Shown: piece after piece, positions 1-11,619 of the stretch
Position numbering within the stretch: position 1 is the first letter of the stretch
Layout of the letters: every line of letters begins with the position of its first letter
From: Luidia sarsii
Lineage: Eukaryota > Echinodermata > Asteroidea > Paxillosida > Luidiidae
DNA length: 64,000 nt
Direction of reading: 5' to 3'
Assembly (NCBI GenBank): GCA_949987565.1
Contig: OX465111.1
Span: 1,784,494-1,848,493 of the forward strand
Position numbers and translations under genes: made by a program
Notes under the pieces: model-generated
What the model saw: only the letters and a program-made list of their open reading frames with translations
What the model was told of the DNA's origin: nothing
Database searches by the model: none

Positions 1-460
1 GAGGAGGAGAAGGAGGAGAAGGAGGAAGAGGAAGAGGAGGAAGAGGAGGAAGAGGAGGAAGAGGAGGAAGAGGAAGAGTTGAAGGAAGGGAAGGAGGAGG
101 AGGGGGAGGACGAAGAGGAGGAGGAGAAAGAGGAGGAGAAGGAGGAAGAGGAGGAAGAGGAGGAAGAGGAGGAAGAGGAGGAAGAGGAGGAAGAGGATGA
201 GGCGGAGAAGGATAAGGAGGAGGAGGAGGAGGAGGAGGAGAAGGAGGGGGAGGAGGAGGAGGAGAAGGAAGAGGAGGAGAAGGAGGAGGAGGAGGAGAAG
301 GAGAAGGAAGAGAAGGAGGAAGAGAATGAGGAGGAGGAGAAGGAGGAGGAGAAGGAGGAGAAGAAGAAGAAGAAGGAGGAGGAGGAGAAGGAGGAGAAGG
401 AGGAGAAGGAGGAGAAGGAGGGGAAGGGGAAGGAGGAGGAGGGGGAAGAAGAAGAAGACG
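1..460. repeat. GA-rich (GAG/GGA/AGG)n microsatellite
   Basis: The first 460 bases are almost pure purine, built from GAG, GGA and AAG triplets, with only a few interruptions. It lies just after the splice donor of the second exon of the minus-strand MFSD6-like gene, so it is intronic. The long Glu-rich and Arg-rich open frames here are by-products of a stop-free triplet repeat and should not be annotated as proteins. Confidence 0.95.
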
Positions 461-468
461 TTTGATAC

Positions 469-2302
469 CTTGAACTTGAAGCAGCAGGCGAAGAGGAGAC
501 CGAAGGCGCAGGCCACCGTCCCGCCAAACATGACGGTGCCGATGCGGTAGTCCACTATCTTGATGTCCAGACCGCAGATAACGGTGGGGAACCGCATGAT
601 ACCCAGTATGAAGACCATCACTATAGAACTGGACGGTAGACAGACGATAGTTAGCATAGATAAGACTACCAAGTACTAAGTTTAAGGTTTGCGGTGACAC
701 CGTGTAACACATCTCTTCTGAGCGGTGACTTCAGTCAGTCTCCTGACCAAGGGCAGAGTTACCGGATCTCTTCAGGGCCACACTCCATCTCACAAGAGAT
801 GATGTACATGGTCTCACCGCAAACCTTCCACTTTCAACTATGGCTATACGCAAAAGAGGGACAAGGAAATGTATTGAATGCCCAGTTGCTGTAACGTAAC
901 GATGTTGCTGCCATATGAAAAGTGATGAGATGTACTTTGAACTGATTGGATGCCAGTAAAGCAAGTCATATGAATTATGTGTGGATAACGTGTTACAATG
1001 CGAGCTGCACAGTTTTGGAGTCGTTGATACTCACTATAAGGCGAAGCCGGCCGAGCCGAAGGATCGCTGCCAACCGTAGCGGTCACGGCCGTGCGGGCCC
1101 AGCTCGTTCAGGGCCGCCGTGTCCGTCAGCGCCATGGTAGGCCGACGCATGACCTCGCCCAGCCCCATCAGCACGAACACCCGCACGAAGCTCTGCTCCA
1201 GGCTGGCCTTGCCGAACAGCCAGCCGTAGCCGGCCGCTGCCGTGCCGTTGGCCGCCGCCGCCGCCGACGCTCGCGGCGCCGGCCCCGAGCGGAAGAGGTC
1301 GCCGAAGCTGGCCAGGTTCTCGCGGAGCGGCTGGTCGTGGCTGATGGCAGCCGGGGACCGGGGCCCGCCGCCCGCCGGCCGGCAGGCGGCAAGCTCGCCG
1401 CGGTCGGCGGCGAACGGGTCGGGCAAGTTGAAGAGGCTCAGGAGCGGCCTCACCATCGCCTCGTCCCTGTCGTCGCTGCTGGTGTTCGTCACTCGACGCT
1501 CGAGGTGGAGTGAGGAGGATCGAGAGGGGGGTGAGGAGGAGGAGGAGGAGGAGGAGGAGGAGGAGGAGGAGGCGGAGGAGGAGGAGGAGGAGGAGGAGGA
1601 GGAGGAGGAGGAGGAATGGGAAGAGGGTGGGAAGGACGAGGATGAGGAAGATGGGTTGCTCCCAGATTCCTCCATCATGCATTGGAGGTGCTGGAAGTGC
1701 CACGAGTCCTCGGGCAGCGAGCGCGAGAACTCCAGGAGCCGACCGCGCACCTCGCTGCAGGAGGCCGGCCTGAGCGGCGGCAGGAGGTTCAGCGAGAGCA
1801 CGGCCAGGAGCCAGAGGGACATGCAGGCCAGCAGCGCGGCCTTGCGGAGCTGGAAGCGGTCGGCCAGCACGCCGCAGGCCGGCGTGACCAGGGCGGTCAG
1901 CAGGCGGGGCAGGCCGACCAGCAGGCCGACCGAGGCCGGCGAGACGGAGAGGAGGCCCAGGAAGACCGTGGTGTAGGGCAGGATGCAGGCGGAGCCGCCG
2001 CCGAAGAAGACGTAGAGCAGCTTGAAGGGAAGCAGGTTCTCGTTCATCGGGCAGTAGTCCAGCTGGGACTCGTCCTGCCCCTCGCCGTCATCGTCCCCTT
2101 CGATGCCCACGCGGCCGCCGCCGACGCACGGTTGCTCGTGCTGGTTCGCTCGGGGCCGATCCGCGGAGGAGCCGGTCTTGGGCTCGCTGGCCCCCGGCGA
2201 TGGTTGATGGCTGGTTTCCGGCGGGGCATTTGCCTCTCGCGTGTAGCTGGACAGAACCCGAGCGTACTTTGACTGGTACGGGCCATCGAAATCTGAGTCC
2301 AT
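469..2302 (-). CDS. MFSD6-like major facilitator transporter, 5' two exons (partial)
   Basis: Exon 1 is 2302-1035, exon 2 is 628-469, and the gene continues off the left edge. The start ATG at 2302 opens MDSDFDGPYQ. About 85 hydrophilic residues precede the first membrane segments (about 90-175), which contain SPASVGLLVGLPRLL and then GVLADRF at about 144-150, matching the MFS motif A region of the MFSD6/MFS_1-like family. A large hydrophilic loop follows, with a Ser-rich run at about 217-264, then RRPTMALTDTAALNELG and YGWQRSFGSAGFAL, both typical of MFSD6. Exon 1 ends at donor GTGAGT, exon 2 begins after ACCGTCCAG and ends at GTATCA in phase 0, giving 476 codons in the window. The substrate is not predictable. 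Exon 1 is very GC-rich compared with its surroundings. Confidence 0.8.
684..830. repeat. Fold-back element, GGTTTGCGGTGACACC family
   Basis: The left arm AAGGTTTGCGGTGACACC and the right arm GTCTCACCGCAAACCTT are inverted copies about 147 bp apart, in the intron of the MFSD6-like gene. Further copies, full or partial, lie at about 7028-7075, 18431-18740, 21206-21330, 27790-27850, 37638-37795, 37925-38010, 49129-49235 and 51538-51650. The interior carries a second small hairpin (GGTTCTGAAAAGAACC type) and, in the better copies, a CTGATGA/GAAACG motif. This is a dispersed, non-coding, MITE-like or PLE-derived repeat. Confidence 0.75.
1529..1617. repeat. Coding (GGA)n trinucleotide repeat
   Basis: A nearly uninterrupted GAG/GGA run lies inside exon 1 of the MFSD6-like gene. 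Read on the minus strand it is TCC/CCT-like and codes for the polyserine stretch in the loop between the first and second halves of the transporter. Because the unit is three bases, length changes would keep the reading frame. Confidence 0.9.
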
Positions 2303-2419
2303 CGTGTACGCTCGATCGTAACTAATAATTAGTCTATACAAAAAGATCAGGCACTGGAACATGAAAAAAACAACCAAGTAAATGTTTTTGCAGTAAAAAC
2401 ACAATGAAAATAGCTGTGT

Positions 2420-3068
2420 GGTAAGACCATCGGCTTTAGACAGAACAGTATTCCGGCCGTTTTTATAAGAATGTCCGTATACTTAGACGCAGTGGTAAAG
2501 TGGTAAACCATCCCTATTTTGAACAGCAAGATGGGATTAATGTTGACGACTATTTTGTTCTATTTCCAAAGCACAGTGACTACAACACAGACCCTTCCGA
2601 ATGCCAACGGAGATCATCCCTGACCATTTCGGTCGCTGCTGGGTGGTCATAGAAACAACAAAGTGTGACGAACTTTGCACAGTTTTAACCTCTCCAGAAT
2701 CTAAACGCAAATAGAAAGAGACCTCAACTCCCAAACGAGATGCCTTTTCTGTTTCCCATTTCAATATGGTATCAGGTTTTTTTTTTCGTTTGACATACAA
2801 AGGTGTAAAATTCCATGTAAAAATGCACAAAAAAGTCACGGAAATAAAGTCCAACTGACTGCGAGCTTTATAAGCGTCATGGTCGTAAAATACAAAGAGA
2901 TACTCTGGAATGCTTCATGGCGTGCAGCAAACATGCTATGGTTTTTACATTCAAACAAATAAGGAAAAACTGTCTGGGAACTTATGGCAGAGAAAACTTT
3001 AACTAAACCGCTATTTTCCACGGTAGGGGCCTTGTCACATTCTCGTGCTTGTAATGCCATTCAGTGCA
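2420..3068. other. Intergenic, nothing recognised
   Basis: AT-rich sequence upstream of the MFSD6-like start codon. It may contain that gene's 5' UTR and promoter. No conserved exon, RNA gene or named repeat was seen. Confidence 0.5.
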
Positions 3069-3077
3069 TATTATTTT

Positions 3078-3260
3078 CGCAGTGGCTGTTGTTACGGCAG
3101 TTGTCCGTGTGGTTCCCTGACTTCACAGTATTTGTCAGGATGTTTAGCTCTTGGAACCAGACTATCAGCTAATAGACTGGTTCAACCAGCCTGCAATGCT
3201 GACGAAATACAATCAAGTCAGGGAACCACACGGACGACTGCCGTAACAACAGCCACTGCG
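3078..3260. mobile_element. 183-bp MITE with 9-bp target-site duplication, copy 1
   Basis: The ends are CGCAGTGGCTGTTGTTACGG on the left and its inverse on the right (…CGTAACAACAGCCACTGCG). The terminal inverted repeats extend to about 45 bp through GTCCGTGTGGTTCCCTGAC. The element is flanked by the direct repeat TATTATTTT at 3069-3077 and 3261-3269. A 9-bp duplication is usual for Mutator-like (MULE) transposons and also possible for Merlin. No transposase is encoded, so it is non-autonomous. Confidence 0.92.
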
Positions 3261-3269
3261 TATTATTTT

Positions 3270-4700
3270 ATGATATATTTCATCTACTTCGAAGGGTCTT
3301 CGTAAGTAAAGTAAAAAAAACCAAAAAAACCCACACAAACAAACAAATAAGTGAACTAAGAGAGAAAAAGTGCTTTCCTATCATAAGCCTACTTCTGATC
3401 CATTTTTTTTTGGGGGGGGGAGACAAATGATATGATGTGACTTTGATATGACTTTTGAAAGTGTGTGCAAGGGGTGGGGCTGTTAATGCTCATAATGCCA
3501 GAACCAACAAGGACCAACGGCAAACGTCAATAGTTGCTGCGTGTAGGGAGAAGTAGGAAGAGCAGGTAAACGTACATTTCCTATACACCCCGACCCGACC
3601 GCCTTCGGCATCAAACCGTGGGGACCGGCACGCACACAGTTCCCACTGGGACCCAACAGCGCATAGCTTGAGGGCAAGTATATTTAGGCCTATACTGACT
3701 GTGCAGAGTCACGTCAAGACAAATCACTGCTGAGCGCGATAGCGGTGGAGGATTAGACACGACACCTAGACCAAGACCGAGAGTTCGGCTTCTTACCTTG
3801 CCTTTCCCCCGTCAAGGGTAGAGTCCACTATTCCCCTGAATAAAACACAAACTGGTCCACTCCCGGCGTACGACTGCCACGGACTCAAACAACCAACTCA
3901 AACAACAGCGGATCCTGAAGGCTTGCTGTCACCGGCACGCAGAGCGGACGAGCGCCCACCATACCCGCCCAAACCCATGCGATTCCTTTGGTGTGTCGCC
4001 ATGCGTGCACTAGCTAGCTATGATAATACCGTGATAATATTCTCCTGTCGACAGTGTCATTATGTTCGTTCCGCGCACAACCTCAAATCCCGTCTTTTAT
4101 ATTCTCTTCCCCCGTGAAAAATAATAACAACATTCGGAGGGCCTTTGTCAAAGGCAAATCACCATGAACAGGCGCGAATAGGAACGCGAGAGCGATAGGG
4201 GACACGGATGACAAAGTTAGCTGGTATAGGGCGAGATCAAGGGCAATGTCAGGCGATAGGGTAGGGATTAGTTTATAGTAGAGGGGGGATTGCGACTGGT
4301 CTTTATCTTTCTCATATTGGTGGAAGGGAATGTAACAAGAAAACATGATGCAAACCCACTGCGGCACTCCGTGACAATCGTGATAAAACTTCATCCAAAC
4401 GAACAAAAAACTTGGATTGTGGAAGGGCAGATGTCAAGCAATGCCCATTCTCCGGGTGCACGCTTCGATAGTGTGAATGCCGTCACAACTGTACCCGGGT
4501 ATGCACAGCAAGTGGGTAAGCTGAATTGCGGGGTTAATTTTGTAGTGTGAATGTGATTCTCAGGGTTACTTTTTACCCGGGTGCGGTTTACTACGCGGGT
4601 AATTACGTATCCGGGTAAGTACAGAGCTGTGCGAAAAGGGCATGAGTGAGCGGTCTCTCGTCATGGTCAGTTCGTGGCGGTCTCTTCGTCACACTGTACA
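3270..4700. other. Intergenic, no gene recognised
   Basis: Contains A-rich and G-rich simple runs near 3310-3425 and otherwise unique-looking sequence. The part at about 4430-4640, with ACCCGGGT words, resembles the small element at 10384-10524. No splice-bounded conserved exon was found on either strand. Confidence 0.45.
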
Positions 4701-4705
4701 CCGGG

Positions 4706-4818
4706 TACATTATTCCACATTATTCCACATTATTCCACACTATACCAAATTATTCCACATTATTCCACATTATTCCACATTATACCAAATTATTCCACAT
4801 TATTCCACAATATTCCAC
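4706..4818. repeat. CATTATTCCA 10-bp tandem repeat
   Basis: About eleven head-to-tail copies of a CATTATTCCA-type decamer, with a CTATACCAAA variant that recurs at regular spacing. Small non-coding minisatellite. Confidence 0.9.
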
Positions 4819-4819
4819 C

Positions 4820-7800
4820 CACAGGCCCGAAACATTGATCTGCTTGTGGTGAACTGCAGCCACCGGTGTATAGTTTTAAGACTGCGAAAGGCTCCCTGCA
4901 CAATTTGAAAACTCCGCAAAGGTGGCGCACTATCGGTATTCTGTAAAAAAAAAAAAAAGATTCAATCGAATGTTGCGAAATCCGATTCGTGTTCAAGGTA
5001 GACTTCGTGTTACCTCGCTAATGCACATTGCTTTTTAGCTTTAACTGTGGAAAAAAAACACAACGTATACTGCCTGCTTTTAGCACAGATAGGCAGAACC
5101 GTAAACATGGACATATTTCTATATGCTACCGGTACGTGATAGCGCATTCAATCGTCGAGACTGAACATAAATCACACACTTTTCCCAAGGGTATAGGTTA
5201 CACCAGTCCATTGTGAAATTCTTCATACACATTCGAGGTAGAAAGGTTGAACGAGCGAACAAGATCACACTTGGTTGCACACAGGCCTACTCTGACTGAT
5301 GTTGTTTCACAGTAAAAGCTGGCAATGTGTTACACGGTATAGTTAAACCAAATATGCTTCGTAGTACATAATTATACGCTAACATAACAGAAAAAAAGAG
5401 TATATCATAGGAACAAATTCTATGACAATAACCTATCGTTGGGGAATGAATGATTTTGCTAACCTTTTGGTATATTATGTTCTATTATTTAATATTTAAT
5501 AAATATATATGTACTCGTGATTTTATGCAGTTTTTAAATTTTGAAGTTCGTGTAATTCAACCTATGGTTGCAAGATGAGTTTTAAAAAATATAATACAAT
5601 ACTTAGAATACGTTATGGATTAAGAATTTGATTATTTTTGCTTCACAGCATTGACTCGACATTCCATTCATGGTGCGTGCCCCCCCCCCCACGAGAAAAA
5701 AATTCAGAAGTTGTTTTTTTTCAGAAGTGGCCGCCGACCGTGAAGGAGCTTACATTTACAACAACGGCTCATACACGCCGCCATATTCGTGACGTCACGT
5801 CAATGACAATCAGGTGCAACCACGGTACACTCCCTCACCTCTGATTGACCTCCAGTTAGATTAAAGTAAGATACAGGAAAGGGGATAGGCAATCGTTGAA
5901 CAGAAACAGCTCCATCTCGACATGCGGTTGGCAATCTTGTTCCAGCCGGGAGAGGGTATTTACGCCTGGTAGGTTTATTTCGTGCCGGAGCAGCGGCATG
6001 TGGCCCAGATAGCGGACAGAAGGTCCGAGGGGCGGCAACATACACGCGGGATATAGGCCTATAAGCACGGCACCAAGCGATTAGGCGTTTTCCTAAGGTC
6101 AACGGAGTATTCTACCTCAAAACCACATAGCATTTCGGCCTTACTAGAGGAATTGCATTGTACGAACTATACCGGTCACAAAAATGCCCTGAGGCGTGGA
6201 CGGCGGGGCTCACTTAGGCCTATATAGGGAGTTGCCTCTTTTAACAAAAGACTCTCTCAAGTGTGACGAATAGATACCGGTGGCAGGTGCAATCTCAAGT
6301 AAGCCCTTCAGTGCTAGTGGTCTTTCGGAAGAATTATAATTAAACTTCATTTCATTACATCTCGTTTAATTAGGAAATTGGCCAAGGGCTAACTGGAGCG
6401 GAGATGGGCAAAGTCGGACAGTCTAGCTGGGACCAGAAAGACCTGCATGAATCCATGGTCGTATTCCATACTCTATGGCTTATGATGGCAAAAGTGAAAC
6501 AAACCGCACAGCCAAAATGAATTCCAACGAGTGTGTTGGAGCTGGCACGTACAATAGGATTGGATTTATGTTGTAAATTGATTACAAAGCACAGTCCTCT
6601 GCGTTCATTTGAGCGTTCGGTGTGCGAAGGTGCAGTTACACACAGTCCCATTGTATCGAGACCGTTGTGGCAAGCTGCTGACCTGGAAAAGAGCAACTCA
6701 TCTGTCTTACTGATCAGTGAATACCTTACGGCCATGACTTACAGGATAGCGACATATTGTTGCAACAGCAGAAGCCCATTGTGTAGGCCTACTGAATTAT
6801 AACCGCGTCAATCATCACAGAGTGCTTGTGGTCACGTCCGCCGATGGGAACGTTGGAGTTGGCTTTCACGCGCATGCGCGGGATTAACTGAAGCGCTAGA
6901 GCCAAGAGATGCGGTTACTCGAACGACACGGTGTTTCCGCTCAGCATTCTGGGACTAGGTCAAAGGTCGAATAGGGCAAATCCACATTGAGTTGCCTGGT
7001 TTTTTAATATTTTTTTTATAAAAAGCCACTTTCCATCTCATAAGAGATGATGTACATGGTGTCAGCACAAACCTGCCCCTTTGCACGTCCACCATTCAAA
7101 CCTTCATGCTGTAGATTACAGCGATGGATGAATACGTTTAGGCACATTAGTAATTAAACACACTTTTTGGAATCGCAAATTCCTTTCATTGACCTTAATC
7201 GACTCATACAAAATGATATCGATCAATCTGGGTAAACTTTGGCTACGTTCAGTTCAGCTTGTCACCTGCACCCGCCGTAGATTTGTATGCGGTAACCATC
7301 CGTAGTAGCGTCACTGCACCAGGGCAGTCTGCAGAGACTCACATGCTAGCTATATTGGTTGTGGTGATGACTGAAACCAGGTCGAACACCGTGCTAATCG
7401 AACGCTCTAGTTATGTAGTGTTACACGTGTAACCATCTCCAACGAACCCATAAGGCCTACATGCCCCCCCAACCCCCCCCAAAAAAAAAAAAAAACCCCA
7501 AAAAACCAAAAAAAACAACAACCCCAGCTTAAAATTAAAGAGGGGTACATAATAATTTATGCGGAGGTCAAACCCAACATATACATAACATTCAAAGAAA
7601 TCCTGATACCATTACTAACTTCCAGATGAGTAAGTACCGGTACGGTGGTTCTGAAGTCTGGCACGGAAATTGGGCACTTTGAAAAAATGCGTCGTTGTCC
7701 CAAAGAAAGGCCCAGCTAGGATCGAAAAGATCAGCCCCTCATTTGTCATTATCTAGGATTTTCCCGCCAAGGCCGAGTGAGCAGGACTTGGAGGGTGTTA

Positions 7801-7829
7801 CCGCTGTTGGGACTCCGTGTTGTAGCCTA
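4820..7829. other. Intergenic, no gene recognised
   Basis: Mostly AT-rich, with a small fragment of the GGTGACACC fold-back family at 7028-7075 and a C/A homopolymer patch at 7462-7520. No exon with conserved protein similarity was seen. The right end holds the putative 3' UTR of the first channel gene, which is read on the minus strand. Confidence 0.45.
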
Positions 7830-10800
7830 CTAGTCGGGGGGCAACATGAGTGCGGAGCTCGCGGTTGCCTTCCACACCAGCATGCCCAAGTTCACAGCCA
7901 CCCCTGCGAGGTAGACCAGGAAACCCAGCCGGTCTAGTACCTGCGCCACTCGCCTCCGTCCGAACGGGATTTTCTGTGTGTGTGTGGAAGGGGGGCACAG
8001 AGAGGGGAACCCGCAATTATTTATAGGCAACATTTCAGTACCATTCTTAATGTGATACACAACTTGTGGTTTTAAACCAAATTTCCCCAAAATTAGTTCG
8101 AAATGTAATGAAACTACAAATGAACAAACGAACGGACGGACGGACGAAGGTACCAGACGTGAACGGACGGCGCAATCTCATAGCGCCCTCGTAAACCGAC
8201 ACAGACATACACAGTGATGGGCAGTTTCAGAATACATCGGCTACGGCTTCGACTTATACGCAAGTCTATGGAAGCTCGTGGCTGCAAGCAAATCCCATAC
8301 AGGTGTTTGTTTATCAGTATAGTGCATGATTTGGGGACATGATTATTATTACCTTTTTGGATTGGCTCTGAGCTTTCTCCTCGGTTTCGCCAGCCTCGTG
8401 GAAGTCTTGCACGGGCGTGCAGCCCACTTGGTTCTGCTTGCACGAGTGGCCGCGTTCATCGTCGTCACCGCCCGCGGAGGAGGTGTGTAAGGCCTGGGTC
8501 AGGCTGGCCAGGAGCAGGCCGCCGCTCTCCAGGAGGAAGCCGTCCACGATGAAGTACATGAGCAGCGGTACGGTGCCCGCCGCACCGTCCGGCATGGAGC
8601 CCTGCACCAGGAGCTGGAAGACCACCAGGCCCAGCAGGAGGGACACGCCGAAGGACAGACGCTCGCCGCCGCCCGGCGGCACCCAGAAGATGGCGGAGAA
8701 GACCACGTTCAGCACGGTCGTGGGCATGATGATGGTGAAGACGTAGAGCGCCACCTGGCGTCGCAGGCCAAGGTAGAGCTCCAGGCCACGGCGGTACGGG
8801 CAGTCGCGGCCCGGCGTCGGCAGGACGGACGGCCGGAGGGAGGGTTGCCCCTCGGCGTTCCAGTCGGCGCCGAAGTCGTCGCACACGGTGGTGTAGTTGT
8901 GGCTGGTCAGCGACTCCATCACCCAGTCGCTGATGACCGGATCGTGGACGTCCTCTAACCGGGGCAGCAGCGGCGTGATGCGGGTGTGCTGGGCGGGCGC
9001 GATGTTGGTGCCTATGAAGACGATGCAGACCTGCCGGTCGAAGGGGAAGGCGTCCAGCGAGACGAAGCACTTGGAGTGGATGACGGAGATGGCTTGGCTG
9101 TAGGCGGTGCCGTTGTGCGTCACCAGAGTCTTGGCTTTGTCGTCGATCACCGGGGTAGGCTCGTTGCTGCAATCGATCCACAGCACAGTACGGATATAGT
9201 CCGGCATCAAACTACAATCACTCATTCAAGGAGCTTCTAACCAACGCCTACTCAGGTCCCATGAATGGACTGCCTTTCACACTAGCCTGTCCAGCATAGC
9301 AGCTTTCGGTTCATTAGTACCACCCTGACCCATGTTTCTCTTCAGCATATCTTCATATACATGTATGTATGCAGGCATGACTACCGGTAATTCAAGGAGC
9401 ACATGCCTGCTCTGGCTGCATGAATGGACTGCCTTTCACACTAGCCTGTCCAGCATAGCAGCTTTTAGTTCATTAGTACCACCCAGTCCCATGTTTCTCT
9501 TCAGCATGTCTGCATATATATCTACAGGCACTAATAATGCAAGGAGCACTTAACACAATGCCTGCTCTGGATCAATGAATGGACTTTCTTCCACACTAGC
9601 CTGTCCATGCTGCATAGCAGCTACCGGGGTATCAGTTCATTAGTATCGTCCATACCCTTCCCATTATACCCTTCTAGCACTCCCCTGGGATGGCTGCCCA
9701 AGAATGAGCGAGTCGAAGGCCTTGGTTAAAATCTCTCTTCAGACCTGTTTTTCCTAATCGTAATATATGCATGTGGCAGTAGTCAAGACCTTTTTTTACT
9801 CGTGCTGAGTTTTTTCTTCTTTTTCCTTTACCTTGTCAGAATGTAAAGAAGAGGGCGCCATATATGATCCGCGTCCACGACAAGGTACTTCAAGCCACCG
9901 TAGTCGTCCGGATCCCATCTCAAGCGAGGGTCTTCCCATTTCTATCGAGAAAACAACAACACGTGAAGCAATGCAAAATAATCTCACAACACTGCTCAGT
10001 GCAGTTGACATGGCATCAGGAACATCAGGAATTTTGCCGAAGTATCGTTTTTTAGGGGGAAATGGGGGCAATTATTATTGAGAATGCTCAAACATTGAGA
10101 ACTTTTGATCTTTATTGTGTATAACTATATGTTTGAAAAATGGCAAATAAAACTTTGACTGGACCGGGACTTGAACCCGAACCAGCTGGTTTTGCGTAAC
10201 AGCGCAAATATAATTTTGTGTTCATATAATTTGAGAATGTATTCATGTTCGTTCCAGTCAGTCGGCAACTGGAACCATGTTCGTATTACGTAAACCATAC
10301 GCATTTCGGCACAAGTGATGAGACTATTTTGGAGAGTACACGTATGACTAGTAGGCCTACCATGTAACTACTACAGATCAAGCGCGTTCGATTAGCATCC
10401 ACGGGTAAAGCTGGGTTTATCCTCCGAGTAACCCTGCTCTCACGCTGGGTAAGTTAGGGGGTAATGAGGTCGTCATAGCGACCCGGGACTGACCACGGTA
10501 GACCCGGGGAAGGTAATCGAACGCACCCACAGATGATTACAGGCAGATACTCACTATGCTGATAGATGCTATCAGGTACAGATCGAACATCTTGCTGTCC
10601 TGCAATCAACAAACAAATGGGTCAATTGGACATCGTCTGCAGATATACTGGAAATCCTGTGTCTTGCCTCAATTGGTAAAGCGTTATTTTTCAATGCGCG
10701 TTGGGCTTCCGTTGAAAGTGGACCTCCCAGCATTTCTGATAAAACTGGATCGGGTGTTTGGGCAAACGACACCCTTCTATTCTGAAGCAAATCACCCCTA

Positions 10801-11596
10801 CCATAACCCCCAAACCCAGTCACTGCAACCCACGTTATTGGTACACCAATGGAGGTACACCACGATTTGCCCCCCAGAAAGGAATATCAATTCCTATCTC
10901 CAGCCTTCCTGAGTCCCTCTCTATCTCCTTCTTTCCTCAGCCATTAGCCTTGAGTGGGTTTATAGCCTTGTTTTGGGCGACTATGCATGAATAAAAACGC
11001 CCAAAATCTCAAAATCTCAAAAATAAAAATCACTATCGCAACTGCATTGTGATTGCTGAGAGGGCACGAAAGCATGCTGTCGCTTCCCCTAAACGGATCA
11101 CTAAAACTCACCCCGAGTTTCGAAACCTCGAGAGCACTATTTGGATCTTATAGCCTGCTATATAATATAAGACAACCCTGGTGGAGACGACTGGCCACTA
11201 TGGCATTTAGCAAAGAACACGGAAGGTGGTCTGAAAATGTTTGACAATCTGTTTCGGTTTCACAGGGCACCAGAAGGCGGGTTCACTGACCGGGAGATCA
11301 CACTTAGGCCAGCTACTTTTACAGTTAGTGAATTTCAGATGTAGAATCCTCCGATGCGAGGCGAGTTGGAAGGGGGGGGGCATTCTCACCAGGCTCACGA
11401 CCGAGAGGACGTCCTTGCCGAAAGCCAGGTAGACATCCACCGGCTCGCTGGCGTTGCGCACCGGTCGGACCCGGCGGTCGTAGCTGCTGGCCGCCCCCAT
11501 GAGGTCGTCCACCAGCCGCTGCTCGTCGTTCCACGGCTCGGCCCGGCCGGCTGCCAGCGCGGCGGCCAGGCAGGCCAGCAAGAGCCCGGGGTCCAT
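7830..11596 (-). CDS. Cys-loop (nicotinic-like) ligand-gated ion channel subunit A
   Basis: Five coding exons: 11596-11390, 10599-10555, 9941-9832, 9166-8353 and 7973-7830, giving 439 aa. The 45-bp and 110-bp exons and all phases match the classical nicotinic receptor layout. There is a signal peptide (MDPGLLLACLAAALAAGRA), then PWNDEQRLVDDLM, WEDPRLRW and IWRP (loop A region). The Cys-loop is C154 to C168 with FPFD inside and 13 residues between. M1 to M3 lie at about 260-345, with Glu at M2 -1' (GER) and Leu at 9', as in cation channels. After a short hydrophilic loop, M4 (about 405-430) lies in the last exon. The Trp of loop B (normally in a GSWTY context) is replaced by GTNIAPAQ. Loop C lacks adjacent cysteines and has C216 and C243 far apart, so acetylcholine binding is doubtful. 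The gene lies in tandem with subunit B. Confidence 0.88.
8101..8345. other. Last intron of channel gene A
   Basis: The intron runs from the donor after 8353 (GTAATA) to the CA-rich acceptor before 7973. It contains a short GGAC-type run at 8130-8170. Nothing else was recognised. Confidence 0.6.
9225..9670. repeat. Tandem repeat, three units of about 145-166 bp
   Basis: Units begin at about 9225, 9391 and 9537, each with a CAAGGAGC start followed by ATGAATGGACT and CACACTAGCCTGTCCA. They sit in intron 3 of channel gene A, immediately upstream of the exon 4 acceptor. A diverged single copy of the same unit lies at about 22085-22280, so the unit is a dispersed repeat that expanded locally. Confidence 0.85.
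10140..10230 (-). repeat. tRNA-like SINE fragment (GGGTTCAAGTCCC family)
   Basis: The plus strand reads GACTGGACCGGGACTTGAAC, the complement of a B box of the GGGTTCAAGTCCC type, followed by TTTTGCGTA. Other members of this family lie at about 25725-25810, 34355-34460, 36425-36540, 37415-37545, 39955-40035, 50225-50310, 60475-60600 and 61960-62035. They are interpreted as SINE heads, not tRNA genes. Confidence 0.65.
10384..10524. mobile_element. Small terminal-inverted-repeat element
   Basis: GCGTTCGATTA at the left end and TAATCGAACGC at the right end, 141 bp apart, with an interior rich in GGGTAA and ACCCGGG. No clear target-site duplication was found. It lies in intron 2 of channel gene A. 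Related sequence occurs near 4430-4640. Confidence 0.5.
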
Positions 11597-11619
11597 TCTT
11601 CAGCGGGCCGGCAACCAAC

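Noticed and set aside
79..465. Glu-rich 128-aa and Arg-rich 117-aa open frames
   Set aside because: They are translations of a GAG/GGA microsatellite in an intron. No start context, splice support or complexity.
1091..2272. Plus-strand frames of 140-244 aa opposite the MFSD6-like exon, and similar antisense frames opposite the channels and the peptide precursor
   Set aside because: GC-rich coding sequence leaves few stops on the opposite strand. These frames have no domains.
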